Below are positions 60,909 through 64,000 of a stretch of DNA of 64,000 bases, piece after piece (within the stretch, counting starts at the first letter, position 1; every line of letters starts with the position of its first letter). The DNA is from CAVVZJ01 sp963752755 (GTDB lineage: Bacteria > Planctomycetota > Planctomycetia > Isosphaerales > Isosphaeraceae), in the NCBI GenBank assembly GCA_963752755.1, contig CAVVZJ010000013.1, forward strand, positions 1-64,000, given 5' to 3'. The position numbers and the translations under genes were made by a program. The notes under the pieces were generated by a model that saw nothing but the letters and a program-made list of their open reading frames with translations, searched no databases and was not told the DNA's origin.

Positions 60909-61172
60909 GTGACGGACGACCCAAAGCGCCACCGACCCGGCGACGCCACGACTGGCGGCGGTGCGCGCACTGACCGCGGCGGTCGCGACCCCGGCCTGCC
61001 CAGTCCCGCGGCCCAGAAGGGCGACGACCCGAGCCCCCCGGCCGATCGGGGCGGTCGGATCGACTTCGATGGCGCGGACGATACCGTCGAGGAGGAGTTG
61101 GAAGAATCCTTCCCGGCGAGCGACCCGCCTTCCCACAATCCGACGTCTGGCGTCGGGCCTCCTCCACGCTGA
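60909..61172 (+). CDS. small acidic protein with SFPASDPPS motif
   Basis: GTG 60909 follows a good AAAGGAG site. The 87-residue product is rich in Asp, Gly, Pro and Arg and looks mostly disordered. Its C-terminus carries EEELEESFPASDPPSHNPT, a motif shared by many short uncharacterised bacterial proteins. The next gene starts 10 bases after its stop, so the two small genes are probably one transcript. Function is unknown. Confidence 0.7.
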   Translation: MTDDPKRHRPGDATTGGGARTDRGGRDPGLPSPAAQKGDDPSPPADRGGRIDFDGADDTVEEELEESFPASDPPSHNPTSGVGPPPR

Positions 61173-61182
61173 GGCGATTTCG

Positions 61183-61365
61183 ATGAATCCCCATCGCTGG
61201 CAGTCGCTGATGATCGGGAGCGGCGCTGTGGTGGTCGGCGTCGGGCTGGTCACGGACGGCCTCCGGACCGCGGCCTGGCCGGTTCTGGCCTGGACCATCA
61301 TCGCAGTCACGGTGCTTGTCCTGGACGCTCTCTACTCGGAACCCTCCGAGAGCGGCGCCGAGTAG
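61183..61365 (+). CDS. small two-helix membrane protein
   Basis: The product has 60 residues, beginning MNPHRWQSLMIGSGAVVVGV. It has two membrane segments (LMIGSGAVVVGVGLV and AWPVLAWTIIAVTVLVLDAL) joined by a short loop. It lies 10 bases after the small acidic protein gene on the same strand and ends 24 bases from the convergent large membrane-protein gene. The family is not recognised. Confidence 0.6.
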   Translation: MNPHRWQSLMIGSGAVVVGVGLVTDGLRTAAWPVLAWTIIAVTVLVLDALYSEPSESGAE

Positions 61366-61389
61366 CCGGCCTGGTGGCGAGGACTCCGC

Positions 61390-62949
61390 TCAGCGTGGAC
61401 CTCGCGTCGTCGTGGCATTCGGCCCGAACCGGATGTGCAGGCCGGCATGGCCGGCGAACCGGTCGCCGTAGATCGACCGCACGATCGCCCAGTCGGCCGC
61501 GATCGCGAGCAAGGCCGCAATCAGACCGACGATGATCGCGCGTCGGATCGCCTCCGGATAGCGGGGGTCCTCAATCTGCGACGGCGGCGCGAATGACGGC
61601 CCCGGGCCGAGAACGACGAGCAGCGTACAGAATGCGGCGTTGGCGAAGATGACGCCTTCCGTTACCAGCCGCTGCGCCGCGAAGCCGGGCAAGGCCCGCT
61701 CGAAGTTGCCGACGACCATCCACCACAGGAAAGCCAGGTAGAGCCATTGCCCTTTGCCCAGCCAGCTTGACGGGATCAAGGCCAGCGGGTGTCTCAGATG
61801 GCGAAACAAGGGCACCAGGATCGCCAATGCGAGCAAGGCATAGGCGAGGTCGAACCAGACCCAGGCCGGCAGGCCGTACATCACCTCGCTTGGGAAGACC
61901 TGGCCCTTGACCCAGTTGGTCGGGTTCTTCCGCAGATTCAAGTAGGTGATCATCAAGAGCACGAAGCCGACCGCGTAGGGCTCGGTCCAGCGACGGACGG
62001 GCGGTTCGTCGGCTTGCCGGGGCTCGCGGCGGTCGAGCCTCATCATCGCGACGGCGACGGCGAGGCCGTTGAACAGGCCGGTCGTCTGCTCCAAGATGCT
62101 GTGCCAGTTCGTCTCCAGGCCGCTCGTGACCTCGACCAGCTTGAGCATGCTCGCCGCCGCGAAGCCGATGCCGCCGAGGAAGCCGGTCACGAGCGTGGCC
62201 AGCGCCACGCCCGGCAAGGCGTAAACCCGGCAATAGATCAAGATTGCCACGACCATTCCCAGGCAGCCGGCCCAGTTGTCGCCGCGCGGCGGAGTCATCC
62301 GGAGGCCCAGGCCGACGACCAGGCCGAGGAAACTGGCCCACCAGCCGGCGGAGAGGAAGAGGACCAGGGCCGTCGCGCGGTCGAACGTTCGGCGTCCGAT
62401 CGCCAGCAAGAGCGCCGCGGCCGGCGCGGTGAGGGCGCCGAGCCAGTCGGTGTCGTACCAGTCGAGGTCATAGCCTTGATTCGCGAGCCAGGGTTCGAGC
62501 CAGTCTTCCTGGAACCACCAGGCGAGCAAGACGGCTGTGATCGGGGCGAAGAGGCGGGTCAGACGCTCGCGGTCGAGGCAGGCGGGCAAGGCAGTGCCGG
62601 CGCCGCCCATCGCGGCCCAGAGGAAGCCGATGACGAAGAGGTTCGCGAAGCCGTAGAGCACCGACGGCGAGTGGCCCGAATGCGTGTAGGCGACCACCTG
62701 CATGTACGAGATGCTGCCGCCGAACGACCAGCCGAGCGCCCCGAACATCCCGAAAAAGGCCACCCGACGCCGCCAGTCGTCGCGTCCCGAGGTGATCGCG
62801 ACGGCGATCGCCGCCAGCGCCCCGGCGATCATCGCGCCGAACTCGTGGCCGAAGTTGCCCCGAATGCCCCAGCCGATCGACAGCGAGAGCGCCGTCAAGA
62901 CCAGCAACAGAGCCCGCGTCGGCGCGGGGGTTGACGTTGGCGTCGTCAT
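61390..62949 (-). CDS. large multi-pass membrane protein of unknown function
   Basis: I chose ATG 62949 (MTTPTSTPAPTRALLLVLTA); the open frame continues to 63075 without a better site. The 519-residue product has about 12-14 membrane helices. Notable polar or charged groups lie in or near helices: IGWGIRGNFGHEFGAMIAG, FGGSISYMQVVAYTHSGHSP, WAAMGGAGTALPACLD and YLNLRKNPTNWVKGQ. The Gly/His-rich start is distinctive. I do not recognise a characterised transporter family; similar large membrane proteins are frequent in planctomycetes. It is divergent from the alcohol dehydrogenase gene. Confidence 0.7.
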   Translation of the reverse strand: MTTPTSTPAPTRALLLVLTALSLSIGWGIRGNFGHEFGAMIAGALAAIAVAITSGRDDWRRRVAFFGMFGALGWSFGGSISYMQVVAYTHSGHSPSVLYGFANLFVIGFLWAAMGGAGTALPACLDRERLTRLFAPITAVLLAWWFQEDWLEPWLANQGYDLDWYDTDWLGALTAPAAALLLAIGRRTFDRATALVLFLSAGWWASFLGLVVGLGLRMTPPRGDNWAGCLGMVVAILIYCRVYALPGVALATLVTGFLGGIGFAAASMLKLVEVTSGLETNWHSILEQTTGLFNGLAVAVAMMRLDRREPRQADEPPVRRWTEPYAVGFVLLMITYLNLRKNPTNWVKGQVFPSEVMYGLPAWVWFDLAYALLALAILVPLFRHLRHPLALIPSSWLGKGQWLYLAFLWWMVVGNFERALPGFAAQRLVTEGVIFANAAFCTLLVVLGPGPSFAPPSQIEDPRYPEAIRRAIIVGLIAALLAIAADWAIVRSIYGDRFAGHAGLHIRFGPNATTTRGPR

Positions 62950-63197
62950 GGAGGCCTCATGGAGAATCCGAGCAAGCCGAGGAGGTTGCGGTCCCGATTT
63001 CAACACGCCCGCCGCACGGATGCCACCCTCCGGCCGCTCGGCCTCGTTCCGAAGAAGACTCGGAGATTGTCGCAAGTTCGCCTGCTTCCTCGGAAGTTCA
63101 GGGCACGAGGGGGGCGGAAAAAGCCGGTCTTTCGGATATGTTCTCCGGGAGACTTTACTCGAAACAAACCGAATCGAACCCCGGAGGCAACGTCACC

Positions 63198-64000
63198 ATG
63201 AAGGTTTACGAGATCCAGGGCGGCTTCGGCCTCGACGCCTTGACCCTCGCCGAGCGTCCCGACCCGGAACCCAGGCCGGGGCAAGTCGTGGTGAAGGTCC
63301 GGGCCGTGACCTTGAACTATCGCGACCTGCTCGTCACCAAGGGGCTCTATAATCCGAAGATGCCGCTGCCCCGCATCCCCTGCTCCGACGGCGTCGGCGT
63401 GGTGGTCGCGGCCGGCGACGGTGTCAGCCAGGTCAAGGTCGGCGACCGCGTGGCCGGGGCGTTCTTCCAGGACTGGGTCGAGGGGCCGCCGACCGAGTCC
63501 AAGACCCGCACCGCTCTTGGAGGCGGACTCGACGGCATGCTCGCCGAACTCGTGGCGCTCGACCAGAACGGGGTGGTCAGCGTGCCCGAGCATCTCAACG
63601 ACGCCGAGGCGGCCTCGCTCCCGTGTGCGGCCCTGACCGCCTGGAACGCCCTGTTCGAGACCGGCTCGATCAAGCCGGGCGAGACGGTCCTGACCCTCGG
63701 CACCGGCGGCGTCTCGGTCTTCGCCCTCCAGTTCGCCCGGATGGCCGGGGCCCGGGTGATCGTCACCTCCAGCAGCGACGCCAAGATCGAGCGTGTCCGC
63801 CAGCTCGGGGCCTCCGAGACGATCAACTACAAGGCCGACCCCGACTGGCAAGAAACCGCCCGCAAGCTGACCGACGGCGTCGGCATCGATCACGTCATCG
63901 AGGTGGGTGGCGCCGGCACGCTGGGCAAGTCGCTGCGAGCTGTCCGGATGGGGGGGACGATCAGCATGATCGGCGTCTTGAGCGGCGGCGAGGTCAACCC
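63198..64000 (+). CDS. zinc-independent MDR alcohol dehydrogenase/quinone reductase-like (truncated by window end)
   Basis: ATG 63198 has CGGAGG about ten bases upstream. The visible 267 residues belong to the medium-chain dehydrogenase/reductase superfamily: VRAVTLNYRDLLVTKGLYNP, PRIPCSDGVGVVVAAGDGVS, a nucleotide-binding TLGTGGVSVFALQFARMAGA and KIERVRQLGASETINYK. The cysteine-rich structural zinc loop of classical alcohol dehydrogenases is absent. Conserved Asn-Tyr-Arg-Asp near the start points to the NAD(P)-dependent quinone-reductase-like branch. The gene continues beyond position 64000. Confidence 0.9.
   Translation, partial: MKVYEIQGGFGLDALTLAERPDPEPRPGQVVVKVRAVTLNYRDLLVTKGLYNPKMPLPRIPCSDGVGVVVAAGDGVSQVKVGDRVAGAFFQDWVEGPPTESKTRTALGGGLDGMLAELVALDQNGVVSVPEHLNDAEAASLPCAALTAWNALFETGSIKPGETVLTLGTGGVSVFALQFARMAGARVIVTSSSDAKIERVRQLGASETINYKADPDWQETARKLTDGVGIDHVIEVGGAGTLGKSLRAVRMGGTISMIGVLSGGEVN

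Overview
The window looks like chromosomal DNA of a high-GC planctomycete, most likely of the Isosphaeraceae type. The evidence is the gene families: a prepilin-like DUF1559 protein next to a small lipoprotein, a DUF1501 protein, a DUF4159 protein beside MoxR/DUF58/von Willebrand A (VWA) genes, an ECF sigma factor fused to a membrane-anchored C-terminal domain, a PEP-CTERM protein, a Ser/Thr kinase joined to a formylglycine-generating-enzyme domain, and a complete set of fhc/mch genes for tetrahydromethanopterin (H4MPT)-linked C1 transfer. I assigned the organism from gene content only, without any database search.

Layout. 1-5.8 kb: a linked 16S-23S-5S rRNA operon with a long tRNA-free spacer and a strong terminator. 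5.8-30 kb: an H4MPT/C1 region. A minus-strand group holds beta-RFAP synthase, a DUF447 protein, a DUF6513 dihydropteroate-synthase-like protein and an atypical SDR. A plus-strand group runs fhcB, fhcA, a small membrane ORF, fhcD, fhcC, mch, a DinB protein, an ATP-grasp ligase, a CitG-like protein and a pterin synthase homologue. The two groups are separated by unrelated genes: the broken kinase-FGE gene, a PEP-CTERM protein, the sigma-HlyD fusion, small membrane and secreted proteins, a TIM-barrel protein and two DUF1990-type proteins. 30-37.5 kb: secreted and envelope genes (TolB-like, DUF1501, SIMPL) and an orphan sugar-type ABC permease. 37.5-45.5 kb: a surface-polysaccharide-type group (flippase, GT4 glycosyltransferase, YfhO-like membrane protein) with the DUF1559/lipoprotein pair between. 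45.5-57 kb: the minus-strand MoxR, Uma2, DUF58, BatA-like, VWA block, then a DUF4159 gene. 57-64 kb: a hydrolase, a benzoylformate-decarboxylase-like TPP enzyme, small proteins, a large membrane protein and a truncated alcohol dehydrogenase.

How the genes fit together. Beta-RFAP synthase, DUF6513, PTPS-like, ATP-grasp and CitG-like proteins plausibly build H4MPT and methanofuran-type cofactors. Mch and the Fhc complex use them to take methenyl-H4MPT through formyl-H4MPT to formate. Fae and methylene-H4MPT dehydrogenase are not in the window. The MoxR/DUF58/VWA/DUF4159 genes form the usual planctomycete envelope-associated set.

Two window-wide features matter to any reader. First, about a dozen genes, including fhcA, fhcC and fhcD, are each interrupted by single-base indels whose two halves join perfectly in another frame. 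I think sequencing or assembly indels are the likeliest cause, but decay is possible. Second, several families of short dispersed repeats lie between genes and sometimes run into coding ends, and one 27-bp perfect inverted repeat is present.
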